A stretch of 64,000 bases of DNA from Neiella holothuriorum (GCF_019457915.1 NZ_JAHZSS010000004.1:62001-126000), one strand, 5' to 3'; positions 43,584-53,199 are shown, counted from the stretch's first letter. Notes: generated by a model from the letters alone, not told the origin. A program made the numbers and translations.

Positions 43584-45008
43584 CTATAGGAAGCCTGATT
43601 GGCCCATCAGATAGATCCGCACAAACGACAGAATAATACCGATGAAGCCCACCAGTATGCCAATTTTTGCCATGTCGCTTGTCTTCGTGTGACCAGCAGC
43701 ATGGGCCAAGGCATTCGGCGGTGTACTAATTGGCAACGACATGCCAAGCGATGCGGCAAAGGTCACGCAAAGCAAAATAGTCATGGCGCCCCCGTACATT
43801 GCTAACCCTTCGAGGCTAACCGCAATGGCTGCCGCAATCGGCATCAATAAGTTAGCTGTCGCCGTATGGGACATAAAGTTTGCCATTGTGATACTCAGTA
43901 ACGCAGCACCCACCAGAATGATTGCAGGATTGACCGCCTGTAGATTCATTGAATCAACCGCATGAACAGCTAATCCGGTTTCACTAATGGCCAGCCCCAG
44001 TGCAAAGCCGCCTGCCACTAGCCAAAGCACATCCCAGGAGATCTGCTTTAGATCTTCTTTACCAATGATTTGGGTGACAGAAAAAACAGCGACAGGAATA
44101 AGCGCAACCGTCGACGAATTCATGCCATGGAACCCACTGGTTAGCCATAGCAGGAGCGTCACAATAAAGGTCACATACACCAAAATAGCTTTCGGTGATT
44201 TCATGAAACGCCCTTTGATCTCTAAATTCATTTCGCTTTTAGAGGAAGGGAAAAAGAATCGCAGTAGCAACCAAGCAATAAACAACATAACAACGACAAA
44301 TGGCACCCCAAACACCATCCACTCAGCAAAGCCAATGGTATGGTTTTGCGCTTCAAAATACTTCAAGGCAATGGCGTTCGGCGGTGTACCGATTGGGGTT
44401 CCGGTGCCACCGATGTTGGCAGCAACAGGAATGCTTAATGCAAAGCCGGCTTTACCGCGATCATCAACCGGAAACAGCCTTAAGACCGGCACTAAAATGG
44501 CTAACATCATCGCCGTGGTGGCGGTGTTGGACATAAACATCGAAAAAATAGCCGTAATCACCATCAAACCAAGCATCACGTTGGCCGGTTTATCGCCAAA
44601 GGGTTTCAGTAGTACCCGCGCCAAATTGACATCTAGACGATATTTAGTGGCCGCCATGGCCAAAAAGAATCCCCCCAAAAACAACATGATGATGGGCGAA
44701 GCAAAGGTTGCCATAATATCTTTGTGATTGAGGAGTTGGCCAAAACCTGCCGCTCCAGCATCTTGCCGAAACCACAACAGGCCTTTGTCCGACAACATCA
44801 GCAGCTCAAGTACAATCACCAAAACAGACGTTGTGTAAATAGGAATAGGTTCAAGCACCCAACACAAGGCTGCCATCACAAAAATTGCAACGACCCGCTG
44901 CTCTTGAATCGTCATGCCGTCAATGCCAAATGCGGAGAGCGGCAAAAACAAAATCAGGATCGGTAAACCAAAAGCCAGCAAATAACGCAGCGCTTTCTTA
45001 ATTGTCAC
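43584..45008 (-). CDS. DASS/SLC13-family sodium-coupled anion symporter
   Basis: The predicted 474-residue membrane protein has about 12 helices. I choose GTG 45008 with AAAGG about 9 bases upstream, as the open frame to 45068 adds a polar stretch that does not fit the family. SNTATTAMML and TPPNAIALK (first half) and TPPNALAHAAG (second half) are the paired SNT/TPPN motifs that bind Na+ and the carboxylate. Likely substrates are C4-dicarboxylates or related anions. It is co-directional with the receiver gene. Confidence 0.88.
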   Translation of the reverse strand: MTIKKALRYLLAFGLPILILFLPLSAFGIDGMTIQEQRVVAIFVMAALCWVLEPIPIYTTSVLVIVLELLMLSDKGLLWFRQDAGAAGFGQLLNHKDIMATFASPIIMLFLGGFFLAMAATKYRLDVNLARVLLKPFGDKPANVMLGLMVITAIFSMFMSNTATTAMMLAILVPVLRLFPVDDRGKAGFALSIPVAANIGGTGTPIGTPPNAIALKYFEAQNHTIGFAEWMVFGVPFVVVMLFIAWLLLRFFFPSSKSEMNLEIKGRFMKSPKAILVYVTFIVTLLLWLTSGFHGMNSSTVALIPVAVFSVTQIIGKEDLKQISWDVLWLVAGGFALGLAISETGLAVHAVDSMNLQAVNPAIILVGAALLSITMANFMSHTATANLLMPIAAAIAVSLEGLAMYGGAMTILLCVTFAASLGMSLPISTPPNALAHAAGHTKTSDMAKIGILVGFIGIILSFVRIYLMGQSGFL

Positions 45009-45431
45009 AGCAGAAAACCTTTCGAAAGATGAATATGTCGAGATGACAGGTGTCGCGATCCTAAACAAATAATGTGAAATGGCTCATGCGTCAGATCAAC
45101 GGCGTTAGATAACAGATGTTAACCGCGAACAACAATATCTGCACGCTTTTAACCGCTCAACAAATAATCATTTGCACAAATGAAACGCATTACCACTAAC
45201 CAACGCGACAACGCCCCACATTGGGGCACTCATTTTCCATTAGCCTTTGTTGAAAGAAAAAACCCGCCAACAAAATTTAATATTAAATTTCAATAACCTA
45301 AACAAACAATGCATCCTATTGGTGCGCTTGGTTCGCAACTTGCTTGTCACTTTTATGACTAGAACGGTAACGCCACCGAAATCAATACGGGCGGCAGTTA
45401 CAATCCAAAAAGAGCATGGAGCCAACTTGGA
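45009..45431. other. 423-base divergent region between DASS and chemotaxis genes
   Basis: It holds the hairpin GCCCCA-CAT-TGGGGC at 45213-45227 and a second hairpin at 45367-45401 in the chemotaxis leader. No credible gene is visible; a 63-residue frame at 45247-45438 lacks a ribosome-binding site and recognisable content. No known riboswitch consensus was found. Confidence 0.5.
45367..45401 (+). promoter_or_regulatory. Hairpin in the leader of the chemotaxis gene
   Basis: GTAAC-GCC-A-CCG pairs with CGG-GC-GGC-A-GTTAC around AAATCAATA. It ends 30 bases before the start codon. It may be an mRNA structure; no known riboswitch class fits. Confidence 0.3.
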
Positions 45432-46547
45432 ATGGTAAAACAACTTTTACAACAATTAGGTTGTCGCGGCTGTTACAAAATAAGCCTGATAATCGTCATC
45501 CCCCCGGTTGTATTGATGATTGCAGGGCTAACGGAAATAGCGGCAATCACAGCAATACTCGGCCTTGCAGTGCAAACTTGGCTGTTCCGCGCCATCAGCG
45601 TCGATCACGCAGCACTGCATCGCTATCTACAAACCCTGGAAACCATCGACGATAATCATGTCGAGCGATGGTTAGCCGGACCTTTGCGCCAGTTGCAAGA
45701 GCCCATGGTGGAAATGTTGCGCAGCAAAAATCGATTACTTAATAGCTTGCAAGCGGTTGTTCATGAAATGGGGTATTCCAGCGCTGAGCTGGCGAACAAT
45801 GCCAACCAAGTGGCAAGCCACTCTGAAAATCAGTCATCGGCCACCACCAGCTCAGCTGCAGCAACCACGGAAATATCCCAAAGTATCGATGAAGTCGCGC
45901 GCCGGATAGAACAGACGCGTACGGCCTCTGAAGGGGCTCAATCGATTTGCCACCAGGGTCATCAAGCGTTGCAATCGGCCCAACAACAGGTCCAAAGCGT
46001 GTCATCTCTGGCAAATGAAACCGGTGAGCGGATTAAGTCACTCGACAGTAATTTGTCGACCGTAGTCAGCATGTCGCAAATCATTCGAGAAATAGCAGAG
46101 CAAACCAATTTACTCGCATTAAACGCGGCGATTGAAGCCGCCCGAGCCGGCGAGCATGGGCGCGGCTTTGCTGTGGTGGCCGACGAAGTGCGGGGCCTAG
46201 CGCAGCGCAGCCATGATTCGGTCAATGCAATTACTGAACACGTTGAAACGGTAACTCATAATATGCAACAAGTAGCTGAACACATGACTCAAGTGACAGC
46301 TGAAAATAGCGCTTGCCTCAATAGCGTGTCCGCCGCATCAGATGTGCTCGAACAGGTTGTCCAAACGTCGGAACGAGTGTCATTAGAGATTAGTGGCATT
46401 GCCAGCGCAACCGAGCAGCAAGTCATTGCAACGCGTGAAATTTCATCACACATCGAGCAGGTGGCCGAAACAGCAAAAAACAATGCTGTTATGGCCAAGC
46501 AAACGGCCGAAGTGGCACATCACCTACAAACCTTAGCGCAAGCTTAA
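45432..46547 (+). CDS. Methyl-accepting chemotaxis transducer without periplasmic sensor domain
   Basis: The predicted 371-residue protein has GGAG 8 bases upstream. Two adjacent hydrophobic segments (about 17-33 and 37-54) give almost no periplasmic loop. A cytoplasmic coiled-coil signalling domain then runs to the end, with the conserved tip [24 protein letters not shown] / [18 protein letters not shown] (about 217-260). It has no PAS or HAMP domain that I can recognise. Sensory input may come from a partner, possibly the next gene, 12 bases downstream. Confidence 0.9.
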   Translation: MVKQLLQQLGCRGCYKISLIIVIPPVVLMIAGLTEIAAITAILGLAVQTWLFRAISVDHAALHRYLQTLETIDDNHVERWLAGPLRQLQEPMVEMLRSKNRLLNSLQAVVHEMGYSSAELANNANQVASHSENQSSATTSSAAATTEISQSIDEVARRIEQTRTASEGAQSICHQGHQALQSAQQQVQSVSSLANETGERIKSLDSNLSTVVSMSQIIREIAEQTNLLALNAAIEAARAGEHGRGFAVVADEVRGLAQRSHDSVNAITEHVETVTHNMQQVAEHMTQVTAENSACLNSVSAASDVLEQVVQTSERVSLEISGIASATEQQVIATREISSHIEQVAETAKNNAVMAKQTAEVAHHLQTLAQA

Positions 46548-46559
46548 AAGTAAATTGCC

Positions 46560-47399
46560 ATGAATAATTACTTAGAAATACTCATCATCATTGTCACTGC
46601 AGGCTTGTTGCTGATCAGCTTAGTTGGTTGGACGAACCTACGAGCGAGACGCCAGTCCCAACAACGTTACCTCACGGGGATTAGCTGGTTACAACAATTG
46701 CGCTTGCTACTCACTGCCGTTCAACAGCATCGAGGTTTAACCAATGGCTTTCTAAACGGCGATAGCAAAGCCAAAGCTCGTATCGCTGAGCAGCAACGGA
46801 TCATTAACGCCCAAATCAACACTCTGAATCGATTGGGCAAATGGAGCCATCAAAATGAGCGATGGTTGAGTATTCAAGATCATTGGGAGCGACTCGCCAG
46901 CAACTACATCAATCAACAAGCAAGCTATGCATTGGAGCAACACAATCGCTTGGTGCTAAATCTGCTTTATTTGATCGAAGACTGCGCCGAGCAACATCAC
47001 TTGCAAGAACTTTATCTAACATCCAATAAGTCAGCCGATGAATTGTGGAAAGCGACCTTGTTTAATGCCGAGTACATCGGCCAAGCGCGAGCGCTAGGAA
47101 CTGGCGTTGCCGCTGCCCATCATTGCAGCAGCGTGGCTCGTATTCGGTTAAAGTACATTCATAGCCAACTTGATAGCTATTGCAGACAAGCAAACGACAG
47201 CAACATTAATGAAAAATTGCGGCCCCTGTTAATCAGTTTAGAAAGTGACATTATGGTGGCCCACCCTGCAATCAATCCGCTGGATTACTTTTCACTGGCA
47301 ACCAATGCACTCGAAGCGGTGGTCGAAGTTTTCGATCGTGGACTAGAGCAACTTGCTCAACAGCTCAATAGTCCAGCGTCATTAAAGCCGAATGGATAA
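46560..47399 (+). CDS. Membrane-anchored protein resembling the NIT sensory domain
   Basis: The predicted 279-residue protein has one N-terminal helix (about 5-24), then an all-helical domain. VQQHRGLTNGFLNGD (about 58-72) resembles the conserved helix of nitrate/nitrite-sensing NIT domains, whose usual text is like KERGLSAGFL. A second helical bundle with repeated His and Arg follows. It starts 12 bases after the chemotaxis gene and shares its terminator. The NIT assignment is from one motif and overall helicity only; a specific ligand is not supported. Confidence 0.5.
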   Translation: MNNYLEILIIIVTAGLLLISLVGWTNLRARRQSQQRYLTGISWLQQLRLLLTAVQQHRGLTNGFLNGDSKAKARIAEQQRIINAQINTLNRLGKWSHQNERWLSIQDHWERLASNYINQQASYALEQHNRLVLNLLYLIEDCAEQHHLQELYLTSNKSADELWKATLFNAEYIGQARALGTGVAAAHHCSSVARIRLKYIHSQLDSYCRQANDSNINEKLRPLLISLESDIMVAHPAINPLDYFSLATNALEAVVEVFDRGLEQLAQQLNSPASLKPNG

Positions 47400-47440
47400 C
47401 TAAGCCACCCACTGCAACCCCCGTAACACCCATATGAAAT

Positions 47441-47489
47441 ACCCATAAAAAAACACCAAGGCAAATGCACTTGGTGTTTTTTTATGGGT
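47441..47489. terminator. Strong bidirectional terminator
   Basis: A 20-bp perfect stem, with arms starting ACCCATAAAAAAACACCAAG and closing on the reverse complement, surrounds a 9-base loop. It serves the chemotaxis operon and the convergent 64-residue gene. Confidence 0.95.
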
Positions 47490-47502
47490 AACTCATTACC
47501 CT

Positions 47503-47697
47503 TTAATTAGAAAATGGTGGGCTCGGCAACTCGGCGCTCAAAGACGCCAGCGCATCATTCACTAAGCCATGAGCCAACGCTTTTTGTTTCGCATCGTGAG
47601 CTTGGATCCCCACGAGTCCCCCCTGCTGCGCATCGGCCATAGGCTCGCTACATTCGCTCGAAACAATCTGAGTAGAATTATTTTCAATGTTCGCCAT
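47503..47697 (-). CDS. Small 64-residue protein of unknown function
   Basis: The ribosome-binding site AAGGAA lies 6 bases before ATG, and a strong terminator follows, so expression is likely. The protein is acidic at the start (MANIENNSTQIVSSE), has GlyGly at 26-27, then a helical segment GIQAHDAKQKALAHGLVNDAL and a Pro-rich end. No signal peptide or family is recognised. The GlyGly could be a leader cleavage site of a secreted peptide, but no processing transporter is nearby. Confidence 0.6.
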   Translation of the reverse strand: MANIENNSTQIVSSECSEPMADAQQGGLVGIQAHDAKQKALAHGLVNDALASLSAELPSPPFSN

Positions 47698-48142
47698 GAT
47701 GGTTCCTTTTCTTTCGTAAAGTATCGGTGAATGTTTTAGTTATTGGTGGCCCCATAAACGACACATCACCTTGAATCGTTATTATTGTTGCAGCTACGCG
47801 TAAGTAGATAACCTAATAATGATTATCAGTTTGAGTCGAAATAAAGAAAACCACCCAATTAAGATGAAGAGTTGGGAGCAAGATCATGCAATATACAAAA
47901 CGCCTGCTCTAGCTGGCTCACAGCCTTAACCATGGCATGGCCGTGCAAGCTTTATCGGTGAGGTCAGAGATACCACGATCCGTTTATTCGGCAGTGTTTT
48001 TCTATAAGGTTAAGCGATTAATATCAAAGGTTTTAATTCTGGCTATGCTAAATCCTATGATACGCGAAGAGAATCGACTAGGATGACTGCTCAACTGCGT
48101 CACATTCTCATTACGACGTAAACTGGAAAAAGGAAAGCCCTA
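47698..48142. other. 445-base divergent region between the small gene and the c-di-GMP gene
   Basis: Apart from the Fur-box-like sequence, no gene or RNA is evident; the short ORFs here end quickly. The promoters of both divergent genes must lie inside. Confidence 0.5.
47815..47833. promoter_or_regulatory. Fur-box-like sequence
   Basis: AATAATGATTATCAGTTTG matches the 19-base Fur consensus at about 14 positions, with the left half ATAATGAT intact. It lies 118 bases upstream of the small protein gene. The AT-rich background makes a chance match possible. Confidence 0.3.
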
Positions 48143-50887
48143 ATGATGCAGGAGCCAAACTCCGCGATGAATCATGCTGACGATTCAAGCGCCTCTTGGG
48201 GCTGGCCCTCGGCTCGCGAATGGTGTGTCATTGCAATTGGTTTAGCCGCTTGTTTCGGCGTATTTTTCAGTGCCACGGTCAATACCGACACCTTTAAACT
48301 GCTCAATCAACACTCAGCGCTGATTAGCCAAGCTCGCGCCGCGACTGCTGGCGCAACACTAACGGTACAATTGCAACCGCATAGCCTTTATGCCAATCAA
48401 CTCACCGCCGATTTTATTAAAAAAAGCCAAGACGCACTGCATTTATTGGTTCACGAAAATACGCAACATCAACCCTTGCCGGCATCATGGCAATCAGGCC
48501 AAGAAGAGCAAATACAAACAGCTATTGATATAGGTGATGGTTTGTTGGCAACGCTAGCAGCGTCAAGATCCGCCAATGTGGCCTCTCCTTCTTTCGCCAA
48601 CATTAAGCAACCCCTATATCAACTGGAACAGTTGCTGATAGCGAACCACGATCAACTCAATTACCAGTTAAATAAACAATTGAACCGCTCTCATGCGATT
48701 CAATTGGCCTTGGCAGCCATTACCCTGATCATCACTGCCGCGATTGTATTTCTATTGCGACGAGCAGAAACACAGCATCGCGCCAACCAATACTTTCTTG
48801 AACGCTCAGAAGCGTCGGCAAAGCGGGCCGCCGATCAGCTCCAGCATGTTATCGACGGATCTGAACTCGGTTTTTATGATTGGGATTATGAGTCCGGATC
48901 GGTACGGGTCAATAATCACTGGTTGCAGTCATTGGGCCTCCCCCTCGATCAACTCGAATTGAACATTGAATCCTTTATGGCAAGGGTTCATCCCGAAGAT
49001 TTACAAACATTGCAGCAAGATCTTCAGCAATGTTTTGAGACCGGCGCTGGTTACAACCTCGAATATCGAATGCAGCATCAACAGGGGCACTGGGTTTGGT
49101 TTGAAGGCTCAGGCAAAGCCGTAGAGATGAACCCCAATCAGCCAGACCGTGTTGCTCGCATTTGCGGCACATTGAAAGACATTCATCAACGCAAACATGC
49201 CGAGCTTGAATACCGAGAGAATGAACAGCGATTTCGCAAATTGATCGAAGCGCTGCCGACAGTTGCGGTGCAAGGGTACAACAAAGAGCGCGAAGTCATT
49301 TACTGGAACGACGCCAGCCGCCGCGTTTATGGCTACTCGAAGCAAGAAGCCTTGGGTAGTAAGTTAGAACAACTCATTATCCCTGAGCCAATGCGAGAGG
49401 CCGTCAAAGCGGCTCATCAAGCGTGGGTTAACGAAGGTCAGGAAATCCCAGCAGCGGAGCTGCAGTTACTTCATAAAGATGGCCATTTGGTGCCTGTTTT
49501 TTCAAGCCACGTGATGCTGCAACAAGATTCCGATTCACCGGAAATGTTTTGTGTTGATGTTGATTTAACGGAGCAACACGAAACCGCAGCGGAGCTGAAA
49601 CGCCTAGCCACGCGCGATCTGCTGACCAATTTACCTAACCGTAGATTCTTAGAAGACGAACTTAATCGCCGGCTGGCAGAAGCCGAGCGCTTTGGTCAGC
49701 AGCTGGCAGTGCTATTTGTTGACTTAGACTTGTTTAAAGAAGTGAACGACTCCATGGGCCACAACGCCGGCGATCACTTGTTGCAACAAGTTGCTGACAG
49801 GCTCAAAGATTTGCTTCGCCATTACGACACTTTGTCGCGGTTTGGTGGCGATGAATTCATCATTATTTTACCGAACGTCACTGGCCGCCATGAAGTACAA
49901 GCCGTGGCCGATAAAGTGATGGCTGAATTCGAACAAACATTCCGCCTGCAGGAACAAGATATTTATGTGACGGCCAGTATCGGAATGAGCATGTACCCAG
50001 AAGACGGAGACTCAACCGTCGAGCTACTCAAATACGCCGATGCAGCCATGTATCAAGCCAAGGACTCAGGCCGTAATCGTTACCGCTTTTTTGCCACATC
50101 AATGAACGAGCAGCTCAACCGCCAACGTGCCATTGCTGGGGCCTTGCGCCAGTCGCTTGAGGGCGATGACTTCCATTTAGTCTTTCAGCCGCAAATTGAT
50201 TTTAATGATTACCACATTCAAGCATGCGAAGCCTTGCTACGCTGGCAGCCCAATGACACCAGCTTGCAGGCCATGCCTTCAGAGTTCATTCCTATCGCAG
50301 AGCGATCTGATTTAATGATTCGTTTGGGCCAATGGGTCATTCGCAGTGCCTGTCGCCAACTGTCTAAATGGCGCGCGCAAGGGTTGCCTCACATTCGCAT
50401 TGATCTGAATATTTCAGGCAAACAACTCCATCAATCGAGCTTCTTTAATTTCTTGAATGAAGTGCTTGACGAATATGGCCTGCAAGCCAGTGATTTCGGC
50501 ATTGAACTAACCGAGGATGTGCTTACCGGCGCCGATAGTAATTTATTGGCGCAGCTGACACATATGCGTGATGCTGGGATGAAGATTGCGGTCGATGATT
50601 TTGGAAGTGGTTACTCATCATTAAACTTCCTCAAACACTTCTCCGTTGATACGTTAAAAATTGACCGTGCGCTTATTGCCAAGGCCCCGGAGAGTGCAAA
50701 GGAACAGGCTATTTTAGAAGCCATTGTGCAACTCGGTCATAAGCTGAATTTGCAAATTGTGGCCGAAGGTATAGAAACCGAACTACAGGCTGTTTTCTGC
50801 AAACAGCTTGGCTGCGATCAAGCGCAAGGCTTTCTCTACCACAAGCCAATGCCGGCGCCGCAGTTGGCTCAACTGCTAACATCGTAA
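48143..50887 (+). CDS. Membrane PAS-PAS-GGDEF-EAL c-di-GMP turnover protein
   Basis: The predicted 914-residue protein follows an AAGGAAAG ribosome-binding site. Helices near 29-47 and 190-206 enclose a periplasmic helical domain of about 140 residues. Then come PAS 1 (about 234-350), PAS 2 (about 360-475), GGDEF (about 490-650) with an intact GGDEF and RHYD inhibitory site, and EAL (about 655-910) with EALLR and DDFGSGYSSL. Both catalytic sites look competent. It probably couples an envelope or redox cue to biofilm or motility. It differs from the propeller sensor at 10.8 kb. Confidence 0.92.
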   Translation: MMQEPNSAMNHADDSSASWGWPSAREWCVIAIGLAACFGVFFSATVNTDTFKLLNQHSALISQARAATAGATLTVQLQPHSLYANQLTADFIKKSQDALHLLVHENTQHQPLPASWQSGQEEQIQTAIDIGDGLLATLAASRSANVASPSFANIKQPLYQLEQLLIANHDQLNYQLNKQLNRSHAIQLALAAITLIITAAIVFLLRRAETQHRANQYFLERSEASAKRAADQLQHVIDGSELGFYDWDYESGSVRVNNHWLQSLGLPLDQLELNIESFMARVHPEDLQTLQQDLQQCFETGAGYNLEYRMQHQQGHWVWFEGSGKAVEMNPNQPDRVARICGTLKDIHQRKHAELEYRENEQRFRKLIEALPTVAVQGYNKEREVIYWNDASRRVYGYSKQEALGSKLEQLIIPEPMREAVKAAHQAWVNEGQEIPAAELQLLHKDGHLVPVFSSHVMLQQDSDSPEMFCVDVDLTEQHETAAELKRLATRDLLTNLPNRRFLEDELNRRLAEAERFGQQLAVLFVDLDLFKEVNDSMGHNAGDHLLQQVADRLKDLLRHYDTLSRFGGDEFIIILPNVTGRHEVQAVADKVMAEFEQTFRLQEQDIYVTASIGMSMYPEDGDSTVELLKYADAAMYQAKDSGRNRYRFFATSMNEQLNRQRAIAGALRQSLEGDDFHLVFQPQIDFNDYHIQACEALLRWQPNDTSLQAMPSEFIPIAERSDLMIRLGQWVIRSACRQLSKWRAQGLPHIRIDLNISGKQLHQSSFFNFLNEVLDEYGLQASDFGIELTEDVLTGADSNLLAQLTHMRDAGMKIAVDDFGSGYSSLNFLKHFSVDTLKIDRALIAKAPESAKEQAILEAIVQLGHKLNLQIVAEGIETELQAVFCKQLGCDQAQGFLYHKPMPAPQLAQLLTS

Positions 50888-50983
50888 CGCCAATGCCCCT
50901 ACGCGGGTAATTTTCCATCAGTGTTTTTTTGCAACAGCTTGAATATCAACTACAACTTATAGCAGAGCAATTTTAAAACACAT

Positions 50984-51604
50984 GTGGCAATGCAACAGTC
51001 TCAAATTTTACTTTGGTTAGAACGCAGCTGCGCCTTTATCGGTGTGATCTTACTGTCGTTGTTTATTGCATCGCGCTTACATGCCACTGTCGCAGGCCAA
51101 GCTGATATAGAAGCGTTTGAGCAGTCACTCACTCAATTTCAACCCGACACCTCGCTTTGGTCAGATTCCGCCAAGAACAAATACCAAAAAACATTGCAGC
51201 AAGCGAACGAAGAAGTGATGGCGCTGCTGGAAATCGATGCCGTTGATATCAAGGTTCCTGTGTATTTCGATACTAGTGAACTCAACCTCAACCGGGGCGC
51301 AGGTTTAGTTGCTGGCGCCGGAGCCAACAACCTAGCTATTGCTGCGCATCGCGACAGTTATTTTCGCGGCCTTGCCGACATTGAAACCAATGACACCATT
51401 CGCGTTCGCAATTCAGACGGTGTGAGTGAAATTTACCAAGTGAATAAGGTTCTGATTGTAGAGCCAGACGACACTCGATTATTACGCACCGCCGAACAGC
51501 CAGAGCTCACCTTAATCACATGCTACCCCTTTTATTTTGTGGGTAGTGCGCCACAGCGATACATCGTCAAAGCCAGCCTTATTGACGACCCAAATGCCCT
51601 CTAA
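50984..51604 (+). CDS. Class D-like sortase
   Basis: The predicted 206-residue protein has an N-terminal membrane helix (about 12-31) and a sortase barrel with the full catalytic triad: His122 in AAHRDSYFRGL, Cys180 in TLITCYPFYFVG and Arg192 in APQRYIV. TLxTCYPFxxVGxAPxR is the class D-type signature. The start is GTG 50984; an ATG two codons later is equally possible. Sortases cleave a sorting motif and link substrates by transpeptidation. In Gram-negatives their role is poorly known. The next gene encodes a probable substrate. Confidence 0.9.
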   Translation: MAMQQSQILLWLERSCAFIGVILLSLFIASRLHATVAGQADIEAFEQSLTQFQPDTSLWSDSAKNKYQKTLQQANEEVMALLEIDAVDIKVPVYFDTSELNLNRGAGLVAGAGANNLAIAAHRDSYFRGLADIETNDTIRVRNSDGVSEIYQVNKVLIVEPDDTRLLRTAEQPELTLITCYPFYFVGSAPQRYIVKASLIDDPNAL

Positions 51605-51631
51605 AAGCACACATTAAAAAGGAAATAAAAC

Positions 51632-52147
51632 ATGGAACTCCGTAAATTACGAATGACCTTAGCCGCACTAGCCATTGCTGCAGCGCCATTGGCCGCCCAA
51701 GCGGCTGACTGTTCGGATGTGGAATGGCATCCAGATGTGTTGGCAGCTTTCCCTGAAGCGCCACAATCATGCCAAGGCGTCATCGAAAAAGATGGTGCTA
51801 TGTTTGTGAAAATGAAAGCCGAATTTGTCAGCATCACCGGTAAGCGAGTTCGTTTGCGCATCGAGCAGAATGATGGCGCCCGCAAGATGCATAGCTTTGT
51901 ACCAGAAGCACCAATTTCGATTATGGCCGGTGGCAAAGCCACAACATGGCGTGAGCTCTACTCTGGCTACAAGATGAACATCTATATTCCAAGCGATCGG
52001 TTTGAGCTAGCTTCGGTTGATTCAGAAGAAGCTGTGGAAATGGCCGCTGAGATGCCAAAAACTGCCAGTGTTTGGCCTCTTGTTGGCATGTTAGGCGCAG
52101 GCTTGTTAGTTGTTGCAGGCTTCGCCCGTCGTTTACGCCGCCGCTAA
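51632..52147 (+). CDS. Probable sortase substrate with C-terminal sorting signal
   Basis: The predicted 171-residue protein has a signal peptide of about 25 residues ending AQA, then a small mature domain with two cysteines (C27, C47). Its end has the three-part sorting signal: MPKTAS (141-146), a hydrophobic helix (148-164) and the basic tail RRLRRR. MPKTAS is a variant of LPxTG, as seen in Gram-negative sortase targets. It starts 27 bases after the sortase stop with AAAAAGGAAA upstream. The mature domain belongs to no family I know. Confidence 0.8.
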   Translation: MELRKLRMTLAALAIAAAPLAAQAADCSDVEWHPDVLAAFPEAPQSCQGVIEKDGAMFVKMKAEFVSITGKRVRLRIEQNDGARKMHSFVPEAPISIMAGGKATTWRELYSGYKMNIYIPSDRFELASVDSEEAVEMAAEMPKTASVWPLVGMLGAGLLVVAGFARRLRRR

Positions 52148-52493
52148 CTAGCGCTCGCGTACGTCATACATTTCTTGCCGCAGCGCGTCGTGTTTGAAAC
52201 GACCCTGCGGCATTGCATGGCACTCCGCCTTCTCCGCGGCCTGATTATTTGCCTAGCAATGTTGAGCAAACCCCGTTAAGGCTTGCCGCCGCCTCTTTCA
52301 CCGTCCCCGCACAGAGCTTAATTACCCTTCAAATAGCCCCATCACAGGCGTATCGCTTGATGTAAAACAATGTCCACAAGCCTGAACAGCCGGTTTGTTC
52401 ACAATTTTTGGCTGTTAGCACTGGCAGTTGTTGTAAAAGTTGATAGCATGCGGCTTCCAATATTTTTCATCGTACTAGATAGGACTTATCGTC
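52148..52493. other. 346-base intergenic region between the sortase operon and sapC
   Basis: It contains a hairpin at 52176-52212 (TGCCGCAG / CTGCGGCA, with an inner GTCGT / ACGAC stem), GC-rich with no T-run. The promoter of the SapC gene must be in the right half. I see no other gene. Confidence 0.5.
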
Positions 52494-53177
52494 GTGGCAG
52501 TAAATATCGCACCGATCACCTTCAAAGAACACGCTAATACTAAAATCAAGCCATTGTCAGATTTCAATGCGTTTGCCAACCGCCACATTTCTCCTCTCGT
52601 GGTTCATGAATTTTCTCGTGCAGCGTGCTCGTTCCCAATCGTTTTCATCCAAGAGCCAGAATCCAAGAACTATAAAGTTGTTGCCATGTTCTCGGTTCAA
52701 CCTAACGAAAACAAATTTGTGCAAGACGGCAAGTGGACAGCAGCTTACCTGCCTCACAACTTCGCTCGTGGCCCGTTCTTCATCAGCAGCGATGACAAGC
52801 CAGTGGTTTGTTTGAACCAAGGTGATGACCGCGTTTCAGAGACAGAAGGCGAAGCCCTGTTTAATGAGAAAGGCGAACAGTCTGAGTACTTCAAAGGTAT
52901 CATTGGTTCAATTGAAAACCTGATGCAACAAGAAGCTGCGACCGAAGCTTTCATCAAAAAGTTGGTAGAACTTGAGCTGATGCGCCCATCAAACCTCAAC
53001 ATCCAACGTAAAGATGGCTCTAAGCACGAAGTAACAGGCATCAGCATTGTTGATGAAGAGAAATTTAAGAACCTCACCGACGAGCAAGTACTACAACTGA
53101 ATAAATCTGGCTTCTTAGGCCTGATTTACATTCACCTGTGCTCTTTAGGTCAGATTCAAAACTTGCTGCGCGACTAA
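52494..53177 (+). CDS. SapC-family protein
   Basis: The predicted 227-residue cytoplasmic protein starts at GTG with AGGAC upstream. The segments FPIVFIQEPES, AAYLPHNFARGPFF and GEALFNEKGEQSEYF match the SapC family (PF07277), named for a Campylobacter S-layer-associated gene. In marine Gammaproteobacteria these proteins commonly accompany TonB receptor and glycan genes. The function is not known. The gene is alone and closed by a terminator. Confidence 0.85.
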   Translation: MAVNIAPITFKEHANTKIKPLSDFNAFANRHISPLVVHEFSRAACSFPIVFIQEPESKNYKVVAMFSVQPNENKFVQDGKWTAAYLPHNFARGPFFISSDDKPVVCLNQGDDRVSETEGEALFNEKGEQSEYFKGIIGSIENLMQQEAATEAFIKKLVELELMRPSNLNIQRKDGSKHEVTGISIVDEEKFKNLTDEQVLQLNKSGFLGLIYIHLCSLGQIQNLLRD

Positions 53178-53199
53178 TCGTAGCTTGCAATGAAACTCC

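Noticed and set aside
43987-44727. 246-residue frame antisense to the DASS transporter
   Set aside because: It mirrors the codons of a well-conserved membrane protein gene; no independent signal.
45367-45401. c-di-GMP riboswitch upstream of the chemotaxis gene
   Set aside because: A hairpin is present but the conserved GEMM sequence elements are missing.
45247-45438. 63-residue frame before the chemotaxis gene
   Set aside because: No ribosome-binding site, no recognisable domain, and it overlaps the leader of a real gene.
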